The notes: generated from the letters alone by a model not told the origin. 64,000 bases of DNA from Bacillus pseudomycoides (GCF_022811845.1 NZ_CP064266.1:2108001-2172000); one strand, 5' to 3'; positions 16,994 through 25,333 are shown, counted from the stretch's first letter. Numbers and translations are program-made.

Positions 16994-17026
16994 CTAAAAA
17001 ACCAGGGGCCGAACAGGCCCCTGGTT
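16994..17026 (-). terminator. Intrinsic terminator of the yojN-yojO operon
   Basis: 11-bp GC-rich stem AACCAGGGGCC / GGCCCCTGGTT with a 5-nt loop; the A-run at 16995-17001 is a T-tract on the minus strand. Confidence 0.92.
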
Positions 17027-17027
17027 A

Positions 17028-18911
17028 CTATTCAATCGTTTTCAGTAATAATTTCTTCAATAACGGCTTAATCTTTAATCGTAAATCCTCAGCATGGTTG
17101 GCAACTAAGAAATGATGGTTATAAATATTTTTCATCAATTGATATGTCGTTTCTTTTGCTTCGCCTTCTTCGATAAAGATACCGATGACTTCCATACCGC
17201 TTTTACGAGCGAGTTTAACCGCCTCATGTGTGTCTAAAATACCGTCTTGCTGATAGTCTAATGCAGATGGTTCACCGTCTGTAAAGACGAGCAAGAATTT
17301 GTGCTTCTCTGATCGTTTTGCAAGCTTTTCAGAAACGATGCGAATGATATAACCGTCGCGATTATCTTCTTCTTCGTGAAGTTGCATAATTTCAGGTCCA
17401 ACGTTTGGAAGGGTTGAATTTTTGTATGTTACCACTTCATGAATTACGTTTGGTTTATCTTCTGGTGTCGCACTAGAAGCATCTTCCCAAAATCCACTAA
17501 TTGCATGTGGAATTTTTAAAGACTTTAATGCTTCATGGAACAGAACAACACTTTTTTTCGTTTCTTCCATTTTGTTATACATAGAGCCAGAGCAGTCGAC
17601 TAATAGTTGAAAGGCAACGTCAAGTTCTTGTGATTCTTGCCCTTTCTTATAAAACATACGCGGTTGTTTCTCTGTATAAATGCGTAAAAACTTTTTGCGA
17701 AGTCTTCCGTAATATTTATCACTATTCGCGTTTGTTTTGTTCTCAATTGTCTTCTCAATAATTTTCTTTAATTCTTTTACGTCTTTATTAATGACAGATT
17801 TAATGGCTTGATAGTCTTTTTTATCATCGGGAGTTGGCTTACGAGCTTCCTTAAATGTATGCGAAGCACCAACATTATATTTACCGTATATGCCTTCATT
17901 TTGACTAGAAGCATGGGAAGCTCTCGCATCTTCAACATTAGCACCATCAAAATTCGACTGTGTACTTTTTTGCGAAGTACCTTGTACTGAACCGAGTGCT
18001 TGATCACCATCTTCAGACTCACGAGCCGTGTCACCCATCATATTTGTTTTCGTACCACTTTCTAATTCAAAGCGTAAGAAGTTTTCATTTTCGTTATTTT
18101 TATTTTCACGATGCCATGTAGAGAAACTTTCATTAATTTTGCTTTTATTTTCATCGTCATCTACGATTTGGATATCATCATTAGCTAATTCTTCTACGCG
18201 CCCATCTTTTTCTTCTGCAATAACAGATAAGTAGAGTGGTGCGTGTCCAAAGTAGTTGTTAATCATATCGTTTTCAAGAAATCCTTCCAAGCGATAACGA
18301 ATTTTTTCAACAATATACATTGTATCTTCTGTATTGTGAGCTTGGAACGCTTCATGTAGAATAGCTTCAATTTGCTCAAAATATTCGTTGTTAAACATTT
18401 CGTATTTATCGCTCGTTAAGGAAAGATAACATAAACAAAATAGACGGTCTCCATGATAGTTACGAACACGGTTTATTTCATTTTGTGAGCTGAAATAATT
18501 ACGATACATTTCTTTACGTCTTTTAAAAATGTGTTTCGTGCCAGGGCGTAAGCTTTTCACAATTTCCTCAACTCGTAAATCTTCTAACAGAACAAATAAT
18601 TGCGTTAAAAACTTTTTGAGCGGGGATTCCTGTAACTCGATTGCATAAGAACGAATTAATTTCATGTCCGAGTAATGTTTATTACCAAGTGCTTTTAAGA
18701 ACACTTCGCTTTTTAATCCGATTACTGTATCTTCTTCTTTTCGATCATCCCAAAAATGACTGATGACCACTTTTTTTTCAACTTCGTCGTAATAAGCTTT
18801 ATAGCCATACTCTAAGTAAGCATCGTCTTCTTTTAGAAGAGCATACATTAAATTTTCCATTTGAAGAAACAGCGACGCATCAATTTTTTTGTCACTAAAA
18901 ATTTGTCTCAT
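17028..18911 (-). CDS. yojO: VWA-domain protein (YojO/CobT-like)
   Basis: 627-residue cytoplasmic protein paired with a MoxR-type ATPase, as in B. subtilis yojN-yojO. The C-terminal von Willebrand A domain has a MIDAS metal site, LLVDCSGSMYNKM, near residue 440 and VFTDGEPSALD further on. The middle is charged and low-complexity (about residues 245-370). MoxR-VWA pairs act as chaperone-like activators that insert cofactors or assemble complexes, for example NorQ-NorD; the client here is unknown. ATG at 18911 is separated by one codon from the stop of yojN, and its SD GAGGG lies in the yojN 3' end. Confidence 0.85.
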   Translation of the reverse strand: MRQIFSDKKIDASLFLQMENLMYALLKEDDAYLEYGYKAYYDEVEKKVVISHFWDDRKEEDTVIGLKSEVFLKALGNKHYSDMKLIRSYAIELQESPLKKFLTQLFVLLEDLRVEEIVKSLRPGTKHIFKRRKEMYRNYFSSQNEINRVRNYHGDRLFCLCYLSLTSDKYEMFNNEYFEQIEAILHEAFQAHNTEDTMYIVEKIRYRLEGFLENDMINNYFGHAPLYLSVIAEEKDGRVEELANDDIQIVDDDENKSKINESFSTWHRENKNNENENFLRFELESGTKTNMMGDTARESEDGDQALGSVQGTSQKSTQSNFDGANVEDARASHASSQNEGIYGKYNVGASHTFKEARKPTPDDKKDYQAIKSVINKDVKELKKIIEKTIENKTNANSDKYYGRLRKKFLRIYTEKQPRMFYKKGQESQELDVAFQLLVDCSGSMYNKMEETKKSVVLFHEALKSLKIPHAISGFWEDASSATPEDKPNVIHEVVTYKNSTLPNVGPEIMQLHEEEDNRDGYIIRIVSEKLAKRSEKHKFLLVFTDGEPSALDYQQDGILDTHEAVKLARKSGMEVIGIFIEEGEAKETTYQLMKNIYNHHFLVANHAEDLRLKIKPLLKKLLLKTIE

Positions 18912-18914
18912 GAA

Positions 18915-19808
18915 TTATCCCTCAAAAAAGTAGCTTTCTGCTAATTCACGGACAGTCATTTGTTCTGTTTCATCATTTAATTTTGCAATGATGCTGCGCT
19001 CAATCGCGCGCATAACAGGAATATATACCCCTAAGTCACATGCATCGATAATACCACGAATACTTGCCGCTTCTTCACTTACGCGTCCATCACGGGCAAG
19101 TGGCATAAGGTCGCTTGCGAATGCAACAAACTTTTCAATCGTTGTAACATCCTTTAATTTTGATTCAGATAATAATAGTTGTTTTAATGTATCACCTTGA
19201 ATATAAGGAACTTCAATGATAACGAATCGGTTTTTTAATGCTTCATTTAGTTCGCTCGTTCCAACGTAACCTTCGTTAATTGCGGCAATTACACGGTATT
19301 CTTCATCACCATATACAACTTGTTGTGTAAATGGGTTTGTGATCATTTTACGGTAATCTAATGCACCATGAAGAAGAGGGAGTGTTTCCGGTTTTGCCAT
19401 ATTAATTTCATCGATATATAGGAAATGTCCATTTTTCATCGCTTTCATAAGAGGACCATCAACGAAGGAAACTTCAGATGCTCCGTCTTTTGTTTTTAAA
19501 GTATTGTATCCTAAAATACCTTCGACATCTAAATCGACAGAACAGTTAATACTGTGCATCGGTTTTTGGAATAAGGAAGATAGCGTTTCTGCAAGAACGG
19601 TTTTTCCGCTTCCAGTTGGCCCTTTTAGTAGAATATTTTTTCCAAGTAGAAGAGCTGTAATCGCATCCTCAATAATGCTATTATCGGATGCTTTATACAT
19701 TTTTGTACCGATTAAATGTCCATTTTCACCAGCTGCTTGTTTGTTTTTTTCGTGAATTGTTGCCAGTTGCTGCTTTAAATCAGCATGTATATGAAATTGT
19801 TCTAACAT
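18915..19808 (-). CDS. yojN: MoxR-family AAA+ ATPase (YojN-like)
   Basis: 297-residue AAA+ ATPase. Walker A is LLKGPTGSGKTVLAE, Walker B FLYIDEINMAKPETL, and sensor 1 VIAAINEGY; the arginine-finger region follows in LKNRFVIIEV. It probably remodels a client together with the downstream VWA protein, with which it forms a two-gene operon. ATG at 19808 is chosen because TAGGTGGG lies 6 nt upstream on the minus strand; an earlier in-frame ATG at 19835 is upstream of that SD. Annotations of NorQ-like nitric-oxide reductase activation are by family only, since no nor genes are nearby. Confidence 0.87.
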   Translation of the reverse strand: MLEQFHIHADLKQQLATIHEKNKQAAGENGHLIGTKMYKASDNSIIEDAITALLLGKNILLKGPTGSGKTVLAETLSSLFQKPMHSINCSVDLDVEGILGYNTLKTKDGASEVSFVDGPLMKAMKNGHFLYIDEINMAKPETLPLLHGALDYRKMITNPFTQQVVYGDEEYRVIAAINEGYVGTSELNEALKNRFVIIEVPYIQGDTLKQLLLSESKLKDVTTIEKFVAFASDLMPLARDGRVSEEAASIRGIIDACDLGVYIPVMRAIERSIIAKLNDETEQMTVRELAESYFFEG

Positions 19809-19920
19809 GTATGTCCCACCTAACATTATTTTCATAAAGTAAACAATACATCTTATGATAACGTGTTTTTATATGGTATGCAAAGAAAAGGAGAGGGAGA
19901 AGAATGTGCCATAATAAAAG

Positions 19921-19955
19921 AAAAAAGTAACCAAAATGACTTTGATTACTTTTTT
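19921..19955 (-). terminator. Intrinsic terminator of cls
   Basis: Stem AAAAAAGTAA-CCAAA / TTTG-ATTACTTTTTT, next to the stop of the cardiolipin synthase gene; it could work on both strands. Confidence 0.8.
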
Positions 19956-19959
19956 GTAA

Positions 19960-21489
19960 TTATAATAAAGGGGAAATTAGACGCATTAGAGATTCTAGTA
20001 TTCGTTTTTTAATACTTCTTTTTTGGAATGATTTCCATCTAATTTCAGTTGAATGGTTAAAATCTTCTTCAAAATCATGTTTAATATCAAGAACTGTCTT
20101 GGATTCATAAAGTACGCTAATGATTTCATAATTTAGTTCAAAGCTGCGGACATCCATATTTGCCGTGCCAATTGTTGCAATTGTATCATCAACAAGTACA
20201 ATTTTAGCGTGCATAAAACCATCTTTATAGCTGTAAATTGAAGCTCCTGCTTTTAGGAGTGGTGTAAAGTATGATTGAGATGCTTGATCACTAATGATGC
20301 TATCGCTCTTACCTGGATATAGAATGCGGACATCTATTCCAGCTAATGCACTTAAACGTAGTAATGTTAAGGTTTCTTGATCAGGGATGAAGTAGGGTGT
20401 TGCAATCCAAATGGATTTTTTAGCAGAAGCTATAACAGCAAGTAAAGTATTGCGAATGCTTGTATCATCTGAACTTGGTCCACTTGCTACAATTTGAACA
20501 GCACCTTTTGCATGAGAATGTTCTTTACCTGGAAAGTATTTTGTATTCATAAATTGATCCCAAGAATAAGTATTTAAACCACTAGAGGCATAGAGCCAAT
20601 CCTCTAGAAATATTGCCTGTAATTTGTACAGCGCTTTTCCTTCTATTCTTAAGTGGCTATCACGCCAAATTGGGAATTTTTTAGAGCGACCAAGATACTC
20701 ATCACCGACGTTGAGCCCTCCAGTAAAACCAATTTCTCCGTCGATAATGACGATTTTACGATGGTTACGATAATTGACTGTTTCAAGTAGCCACGCTGAA
20801 AAAATAGGATCGAATTCCACAATTTCAATTCCTGCATCTTTCATAGGCTGTAAGAAGCGTTGACGTAAGGTATTGCTTCCGAGCCCGTCATAAAGAAAGC
20901 GTACAATTACACCGGAATTTGCTTTTTTTATTAAAGTATCTCGGATTTTTGTACCAATCTCATCAGCTCGATAAATGTAGTATTGAATATGTATATGGTG
21001 CTTCGCCTGTTCAATCGCTTGTAAAATTTCTGAAAAAGTTTGCTCACCATTAGTTAAAAGTTTTGTAGTTGTTGCATCGGCGACAGGACCGCCGCCAAAT
21101 TTTTGTACCACTTCTGTTAAATGCATAGAGCGTCCACTTAATGAAGAAATGAGTGATAAATCTAGACGCTTTCCTTCTAAAATCTCACGGAATAATTTTC
21201 GCTGCTCTTCTGAACGATGGAGATGTTTTTTTCTTCTCCAGCGACTTCGGCCAAAAATAGAGTATAAAAGTACACCGACAACAGGAAGAAGAGCCAATAC
21301 TAAAAACCATGCTAATGTGCTTTGTGGGGAACGGTTTTCAATAAAAATAACGAAAGAAATTCCTACAATTGTGATAGACCATAAAGCACCAACGAAGGTG
21401 TAAAGTGAAATAATGGACGTATCTAAAAGGAAAAGTACGATAGATACAAGGGTAAATACAAATAATAATTGAACGATAGGATTTTTCAT
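19960..21489 (-). CDS. cls: Cardiolipin synthase
   Basis: Phospholipase D-superfamily membrane enzyme that condenses two phosphatidylglycerols to cardiolipin and glycerol. It has 509 residues, two N-terminal membrane helices (about 7-60), then two PLD repeats with HKD motifs: HRKIVIIDGEIGFTGGLN and, near the C-terminus, HAKIVLVDDTIATIGTANMD. ATG at 21489 gives the usual length; a GTG 15 nt earlier lacks a good ribosome-binding site, whereas AGGTGA lies 11 nt before the ATG. It is monocistronic. B. cereus-group genomes often encode several Cls paralogues. Confidence 0.93.
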   Translation of the reverse strand: MKNPIVQLLFVFTLVSIVLFLLDTSIISLYTFVGALWSITIVGISFVIFIENRSPQSTLAWFLVLALLPVVGVLLYSIFGRSRWRRKKHLHRSEEQRKLFREILEGKRLDLSLISSLSGRSMHLTEVVQKFGGGPVADATTTKLLTNGEQTFSEILQAIEQAKHHIHIQYYIYRADEIGTKIRDTLIKKANSGVIVRFLYDGLGSNTLRQRFLQPMKDAGIEIVEFDPIFSAWLLETVNYRNHRKIVIIDGEIGFTGGLNVGDEYLGRSKKFPIWRDSHLRIEGKALYKLQAIFLEDWLYASSGLNTYSWDQFMNTKYFPGKEHSHAKGAVQIVASGPSSDDTSIRNTLLAVIASAKKSIWIATPYFIPDQETLTLLRLSALAGIDVRILYPGKSDSIISDQASQSYFTPLLKAGASIYSYKDGFMHAKIVLVDDTIATIGTANMDVRSFELNYEIISVLYESKTVLDIKHDFEEDFNHSTEIRWKSFQKRSIKKRILESLMRLISPLL

Positions 21490-21600
21490 CTTTATAAAAT
21501 TCACCTATTCTTTCTTAAATATAGGATTCTTATATGGAAGCTGTAATCTAACACTTCTATTATAAAACGTTTTATTTTTTTGTACCAATACAGATATTTT

Positions 21601-21640
21601 GCTCATACCTTCCGCATTTGTCCTACATAAGGTATATTGT
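21601..21640 (+). promoter_or_regulatory. Putative sigma-K-type promoter, copy 1
   Basis: AC at 21607, 17 bp, then CATAAGGTA fits the mother-cell sigma-K pattern (-35 AC, -10 CATANNNTA). The block is repeated upstream of the next gene at 22081. It lies immediately upstream of a bcr1 element. Confidence 0.5.
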
Positions 21641-21646
21641 ATCATT

Positions 21647-21803
21647 TTTATCCCGCATTAACGGACAGTAACACTCCCACCTCAAAATTCAGCGGAAGCG
21701 AAGAAGTTAGGTGGGAGATGAACTGCCCGTAAAAGCCCGATTGGTTCAACTAATAATCAGTGGGGGATGGAGAAAACCCCCACTGATTAAAGTTTCACTT
21801 TAT
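21647..21803 (+). repeat. bcr1-type repeat, full length
   Basis: Best-preserved copy: 157 bp between TTTAT repeats (21647-21651, 21799-21803). It carries three nested stems: CCCGCATTAACGG..., CTCCCACCT...AGGTGGGAG, and AATCAGTGGGGG...CCCCCACTGATT. It lies between the putative promoter and the SD of the glycine-rich gene. Confidence 0.95.
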
Positions 21804-21824
21804 ATAAAAAGGAGTGTGAATGAT

Positions 21825-22058
21825 ATGAACGGAGTAAGTCGTCCATTTGGTGGATTTGGTCATATCGGTGGACTTCACGGAGGTATTGGAAGACCACCGT
21901 TTTTTGGTGGTGGATTTTTTCCAGGATTTGTAGCTGGTGCTTTACTTAGTCCTGCTTTTGGTTACGGTAGTTATGGCTATCCGTATTACTCTGATTATCC
22001 ATACTATACAGGTTATCAGGATTATATGTACTACCCGGGTTATTACAACACATATTGA
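21825..22058 (+). CDS. Small glycine/tyrosine-rich protein, probably spore surface
   Basis: 77-residue protein with no signal peptide. The N-terminal half is Gly/Phe/His-rich (GGFGHIGGLHGGIGR, FFGGGFFPGF) and the C-terminal half is Tyr-rich with YPYYSDYPYYTGYQDYMYYPG. Such composition is common in Bacillus spore coat and exosporium proteins, and the putative sigma-K promoter upstream fits this; no biochemical role is known to me. ATG at 21825 follows AAGGAGTGTGAATGAT. The next gene has a related GPFFPGSFAGG core, so the two are probably paralogues. A bcr1 repeat separates promoter and start. Confidence 0.75.
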   Translation: MNGVSRPFGGFGHIGGLHGGIGRPPFFGGGFFPGFVAGALLSPAFGYGSYGYPYYSDYPYYTGYQDYMYYPGYYNTY

Positions 22059-22080
22059 TGAATGTGTCAAAATAAGAGAT

Positions 22081-22120
22081 GCCCACGCTTTCCGCGGTTG
22101 TCCTGCATATGGTGATAATA
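22081..22120 (+). promoter_or_regulatory. Putative sigma-K-type promoter, copy 2
   Basis: Aligned with 21601-21640, it shares TTCCGC-TTGTCCT-CATA-GGT, with CATATGGTG at the -10 position and GC instead of AC at -35. It lies 30 bp before the His/Gly-rich gene. Confidence 0.4.
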
Positions 22121-22145
22121 AATAAGGTGTAAAGGAGATAAGAAA

Positions 22146-22469
22146 ATGAACGAGATGCGCAATCACGGCGGACACCATCACGGCGGACACCATCATGGTG
22201 GACATCACGATTATCACCATCATCACCACCATGGTCATTCTGGTGGTGGAGGTAGTTGGGGGTGGGGAGGAGGTCCATTTTTCCCAGGTAGTTTTGCCGG
22301 GGGGCTATTAGGAGGACTAACAGCTGGAGCATTAACAAGTGGCGGAGGCTATTATCCGGCGCCGTCTCCAGTTGCATATCCAGCGTCATATCCAATGCCG
22401 CACCCTGCACCATACCCAACAACATATCCAATGTCGTATCCAACACAATATCCATATGAGGCTTATTAA
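22146..22469 (+). CDS. His/Gly-rich and Pro/Tyr-rich small protein, probably spore surface
   Basis: 107-residue low-complexity protein. Residues 6-35 are His/Gly-rich (HGGHHHGGHHHGGHHD and a run of His), encoded by three near-identical 15-bp repeats at about 22163-22207; a central GGGPFFPGSFAGGLLGGL segment resembles the preceding gene; the tail has PYP/SYP-type repeats with tyrosine. The His-rich part could bind metal ions. No signal peptide is seen, consistent with coat assembly from the mother cell. ATG follows AAAGGAGATAAGAAA. The sequence is consistent with a spore coat protein but I cannot assign a named Cot family. Confidence 0.75.
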   Translation: MNEMRNHGGHHHGGHHHGGHHDYHHHHHHGHSGGGGSWGWGGGPFFPGSFAGGLLGGLTAGALTSGGGYYPAPSPVAYPASYPMPHPAPYPTTYPMSYPTQYPYEAY

Positions 22470-22480
22470 TAAATAAATAC

Positions 22481-22510
22481 AAAAAGCAGACTGTTTTGGT
22501 CTGCTTTTTT
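22481..22510 (+). terminator. Intrinsic terminator
   Basis: Stem AAAAAGCAGAC / GTCTGCTTTTTT with a TGTTTTG loop, after the His-rich gene. Confidence 0.9.
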
Positions 22511-22622
22511 GTATTCAATGAACGATATGTGATACGGGAAAAAATAACAATGGGATTTTATTTGTAATCGTACACAATAGAAAAGAATTATTTTAATATG
22601 AAATGGAGTTAGAGTCATATAT

Positions 22623-23387
22623 ATGCAAAAATATGTGCAATTGTATAAACTACTTTTTATTGTTACATTACTATTTGGAGGTTGTTCCCCAGCGAGTAAG
22701 AAGCCTTCTCCCACAGTAAAAATGGATCAGAAAGTAAGAAAATATAAGATACAACAAGTGAAACAAGAAACGGCAAAACCGTTACCAGAGAAAATTGTCT
22801 TGTCGCATGTTCCGTTTATTAGACAGCTACCTGAATTAAAAAGAGGTTGTGAAGTAACGAGTTTGGCGATGCTAATCCAGTCAGCAAATATTAAAGTAGA
22901 TAAAATGAAGCTAGCAAAAGAAATACATAAAGTTCCGTTTTGGATTGGAAATAAGCATGGGCATCCAAACGAGGGGTTTGTTGGAGATATATATACGTAT
23001 TCTTCCCCTGGATATGGTGCATATCATAAGCCAATTTATAAATTGGCACAGCGATATTTAGGAGAGCGAGCAATTGATTTGACGGGAAAAGATATGGAGA
23101 GCATTTATACGCAAATTCGTTCTGGGATACCAGTTTTAGTCATTACAAATTCTACTTTTCGGCGTCTTTCCGATGGTCATTTTCGCAATTGGGAAACGCC
23201 ACAAGGAACAGTTCATATTACGTACTACGAGCATAGTGTGATCGTAACCGGATATGATAAAGAAAAAGTATATTTTCATAATCCTCTTGGAACAGAACAA
23301 CATACTGCCGTTTCAAAAAATGAATTTCAAGCAGCTTGGGAGCAGATGGGGAAGCAAGCGATTAGCTATAAAAAGGAGAGTAAGTAA
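22623..23387 (+). CDS. C39-like peptidase lipoprotein
   Basis: 254-residue exported protein. A lipoprotein signal ends in LLFGGC with Cys21. The mature part has a papain-like C39 fold typical of the C39 family: VPFIRQLPELKRGCEVTSLAMLI (Cys at about 79 would be the nucleophile) and TYYEHSVIVTGYD with the catalytic His, then VYFHNPLG. Members of this group (pfam peptidase_C39_2) are widespread in Bacillus; their substrates are unknown. ATG at 22623 is weakly served by GGAGTTAGAG. A bcr1 fragment and the amino-acid permease gene lie downstream. Confidence 0.8.
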   Translation: MQKYVQLYKLLFIVTLLFGGCSPASKKPSPTVKMDQKVRKYKIQQVKQETAKPLPEKIVLSHVPFIRQLPELKRGCEVTSLAMLIQSANIKVDKMKLAKEIHKVPFWIGNKHGHPNEGFVGDIYTYSSPGYGAYHKPIYKLAQRYLGERAIDLTGKDMESIYTQIRSGIPVLVITNSTFRRLSDGHFRNWETPQGTVHITYYEHSVIVTGYDKEKVYFHNPLGTEQHTAVSKNEFQAAWEQMGKQAISYKKESK

Positions 23388-23510
23388 TCTCATTTTACTA
23401 TTTAGGTTCAAGCTTTGTTGTTTTATCATTTTAATCGAGAAGCCCCTTCTCTAAACAAAGTAAAGATGGGGGGAGTTCAATAGTATAAAAAGAGTTTCAT
23501 GTGAAACAAC

Positions 23511-23562
23511 ATAAAGTGAAACTTTAATCAGTGGGGGGTTCTCCATCCCCCACTGATTATTA
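23511..23562 (-). repeat. bcr1-type repeat, end fragment
   Basis: Only the outer part is kept: ATAAAGTGAAACTTTAATCA and the AGTGGGGGG...CCCCCACTGATT hairpin, ending at ATTAG. Confidence 0.8.
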
Positions 23563-23584
23563 GTTGAAAGTTCCTTAGGAATAC

Positions 23585-23637
23585 AAGAAGCTGTGAGGAA
23601 CAATCCAGTATGTTTGGAATGTAGCTCACAGCTTCTT
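23585..23637 (-). terminator. Hairpin after the amino-acid permease gene
   Basis: Perfect 13-bp arms AAGAAGCTGTGAG / CTCACAGCTTCTT with a 27-nt loop, 11 bp past the minus-strand stop. The T-tract on the minus strand is weak, so termination is uncertain. Confidence 0.5.
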
Positions 23638-23647
23638 ATTGTATTAG

Positions 23648-25063
23648 CTAGCTTTTAGGTTGTTCTGAAGCAGAAGTAGATGAATTTTTCATCAGAATTG
23701 GATAGAGGACGAGTCCTAATACAAATAGTCCAATCCCTAAGAAAAATGTTTTTAAGTCAGTTGTTCCAGTTTTTATTACCCAAATGGAGTATAGAAGTGC
23801 AAGTACGGTAATGATTCCATCTTTTATTCGAGAGCCTGGTGATATATCATATGTTTCGCCTGTAACAACAAGTTTTAGCTGATATAGAGTGGAAACAAGG
23901 TATGGAATTAAATAAGCTAAAGTTGCAACCACAATGGCAAAGTTATATGCTTCTGAAACAGTTCCAGATATTGTTGAGAACAAGAAAATTTGTGTCATAA
24001 TATTTGTAACAAGCAGTGATTTTGAAGGGCTCCCTTTTTTATTAGTTCTTCCAAAAAATTTCGGGAAAAGCCCATTCTTTGCCGCTTGATAAGGTACTTC
24101 TGAACTAACAACAATCCAGCCAACAGTAGATCCGAATAATGATATAAGTGCAAGAAGAGCCATGATGTAAGCACCTTTATTACCGATGGCTAGATTTAAA
24201 GCGTCTACTAAAGGTTTTTGAGACTCTTTTAAAGCATCTTGTGGCAGAGCGCCCATCGTTAGTAGTGTAATTGCCATGTAAATAAGAAGAGCAATAATTA
24301 ATCCGAAAATCGTTGCCTTTTTTACATCACGCTGAGATTTTGCGCGATTGGATAGCATAACTGCGGACTCAATTCCTATAAACGCCCAAAGTGTTGCGAT
24401 GGCAGCAGAATTGATTTGTCCACCTAATGGAATTGATTTTCCAGCCTCATTCATAAATGTTTGACCATCACCAAAATTAGAAGCGTTAAAAATAAATAAT
24501 GTAATGACGATGAACATTGTAAATCCGATAATCTTTGCGATTGTTGCAAGTAGGTTCATGTTACCAGCACTATCAATATTTTGGGAAAGAATATATTGTA
24601 TGCCCCATAGCATGATGCTACATACAGCAAATGTTAATCCTTTTCCAAGTTCTAATGAAAATCCGTTTAGTGAAAAAAGAACTTGCTTACTTTGTAAAAC
24701 AGGGAAGAATGTAGATAGGTATCCTGCAAATGAAATAATAACAGAAGCAGTTGCCGCCCAGTTTGCCGCCCAGTATCCCCATGCCATACTATATCCAGCA
24801 ACTTTACCTGCTTTTGGCGAGGTGAACATTGCTTGTGCATAACTTTGTGGACCAGCTTTTAAATCCGGTTTACGTACTGCAAGGTTTCCGAATACAAGTG
24901 CAATCATAAATACACCAAGTCCTGTAATACTCCATGCAAGTGTAGATCCCATTGGACCTGATACTTGTGCTAAATTTGCTGGAAGCATAAATACGCCGCC
25001 GCCAACCATATTTCCAACAACAAATGCTGTTAAAATCCATAAACCCCATTTTTTCGTTTCCAT
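23648..25063 (-). CDS. APC-family amino-acid permease, probably histidine-related
   Basis: 471-residue transporter with about 12-13 membrane helices, of the basic amino-acid/polyamine antiporter branch of the APC superfamily. The first helix has GNMVGGGVFMLPANLA, the substrate-binding glycine-rich kink, and WAFIGIESAVMLSNRA lies near residue 225. Sequence alone does not give the substrate. The leader on the minus strand encodes a small peptide with four consecutive His codons ahead of a strong terminator, so histidine (import, or exchange for a product) is the best inference. ATG at 25063 follows AAAGGAG. Confidence 0.85.
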   Translation of the reverse strand: METKKWGLWILTAFVVGNMVGGGVFMLPANLAQVSGPMGSTLAWSITGLGVFMIALVFGNLAVRKPDLKAGPQSYAQAMFTSPKAGKVAGYSMAWGYWAANWAATASVIISFAGYLSTFFPVLQSKQVLFSLNGFSLELGKGLTFAVCSIMLWGIQYILSQNIDSAGNMNLLATIAKIIGFTMFIVITLFIFNASNFGDGQTFMNEAGKSIPLGGQINSAAIATLWAFIGIESAVMLSNRAKSQRDVKKATIFGLIIALLIYMAITLLTMGALPQDALKESQKPLVDALNLAIGNKGAYIMALLALISLFGSTVGWIVVSSEVPYQAAKNGLFPKFFGRTNKKGSPSKSLLVTNIMTQIFLFSTISGTVSEAYNFAIVVATLAYLIPYLVSTLYQLKLVVTGETYDISPGSRIKDGIITVLALLYSIWVIKTGTTDLKTFFLGIGLFVLGLVLYPILMKNSSTSASEQPKS

Positions 25064-25122
25064 AATTGTATAACTCCTTTGTAGTAGTTTTGTTCATTCA
25101 TCATTTTTTTACTAGCGTTTTT

Positions 25123-25171
25123 TGAAAATAAAAAAGAGCCATGTAGATAAAAAATACCTACATGGCTCTTT
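25123..25171 (-). terminator. Leader terminator (attenuator) of the permease gene
   Basis: Perfect 14-bp arms AAAGAGCCATGTAG (25171-25158 on the minus strand) and its complement (25146-25133), 11-nt loop, then TTTTTTATTTTC. It sits between the leader peptide and the permease start, so it must be bypassed for expression. Confidence 0.85.
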
Positions 25172-25177
25172 GCCTAA

Positions 25178-25211
25178 CGTAGGTACAACGGGAATAACCC
25201 TTGTACCTACG
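25178..25211 (-). promoter_or_regulatory. Second leader hairpin upstream of the attenuator
   Basis: Perfect 11-bp stem CGTAGGTACAA / TTGTACCTACG. Its 3' arm GTACCTAC can instead pair with GTAGGTA in the terminator 5' region (25161-25155), and its loop-side CAAGGGTT (25203-25196) with AACCCTTG right after the leader stop (25241-25234), giving alternative folds. Confidence 0.7.
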
Positions 25212-25240
25212 CGTAATTTTTTCCGCTAGGTTTCAAGGGT

Positions 25241-25297
25241 TTACGTATGATGATGATGTTTTTGTGCAAATGTAACTACAGTTGTATTCGTAAGCAT
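25241..25297 (-). CDS. His-rich leader peptide of the permease gene
   Basis: Eighteen codons reading MLTNTTVVTFAQKHHHHT, starting at ATG 25297 with GGGAG 9 nt upstream and ending TAA. The four adjacent CAT codons are placed just before the paired leader segments and the intrinsic terminator, the layout of ribosome-mediated attenuation known for enterobacterial his and similar operons. No T-box features (such as the conserved T-box bulge sequence) are present. It is too short to have a function other than regulation. Expression is not shown; the call rests on codons, SD and position. Confidence 0.75.
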   Translation of the reverse strand: MLTNTTVVTFAQKHHHHT

Positions 25298-25333
25298 AGT
25301 TCTTTGCTCCCTTTCTCCTCTGATTTTGAAGTT

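Noticed and set aside
22163..22210. Short tandem repeats suggesting a CRISPR-like array
   Set aside because: The 15-bp repeats are contiguous, without spacers, and encode the His/Gly repeats of a protein.
21946..22518. Minus-strand open frame of 190 codons opposite the His-rich gene
   Set aside because: Mirror of the low-complexity coding sequence; no SD, and it runs through the terminator at 22481.
25064..25330. T-box riboswitch ahead of the amino-acid permease
   Set aside because: No T-box bulge sequence or specifier-loop layout is present; the leader ORF with His codons explains the terminator better.
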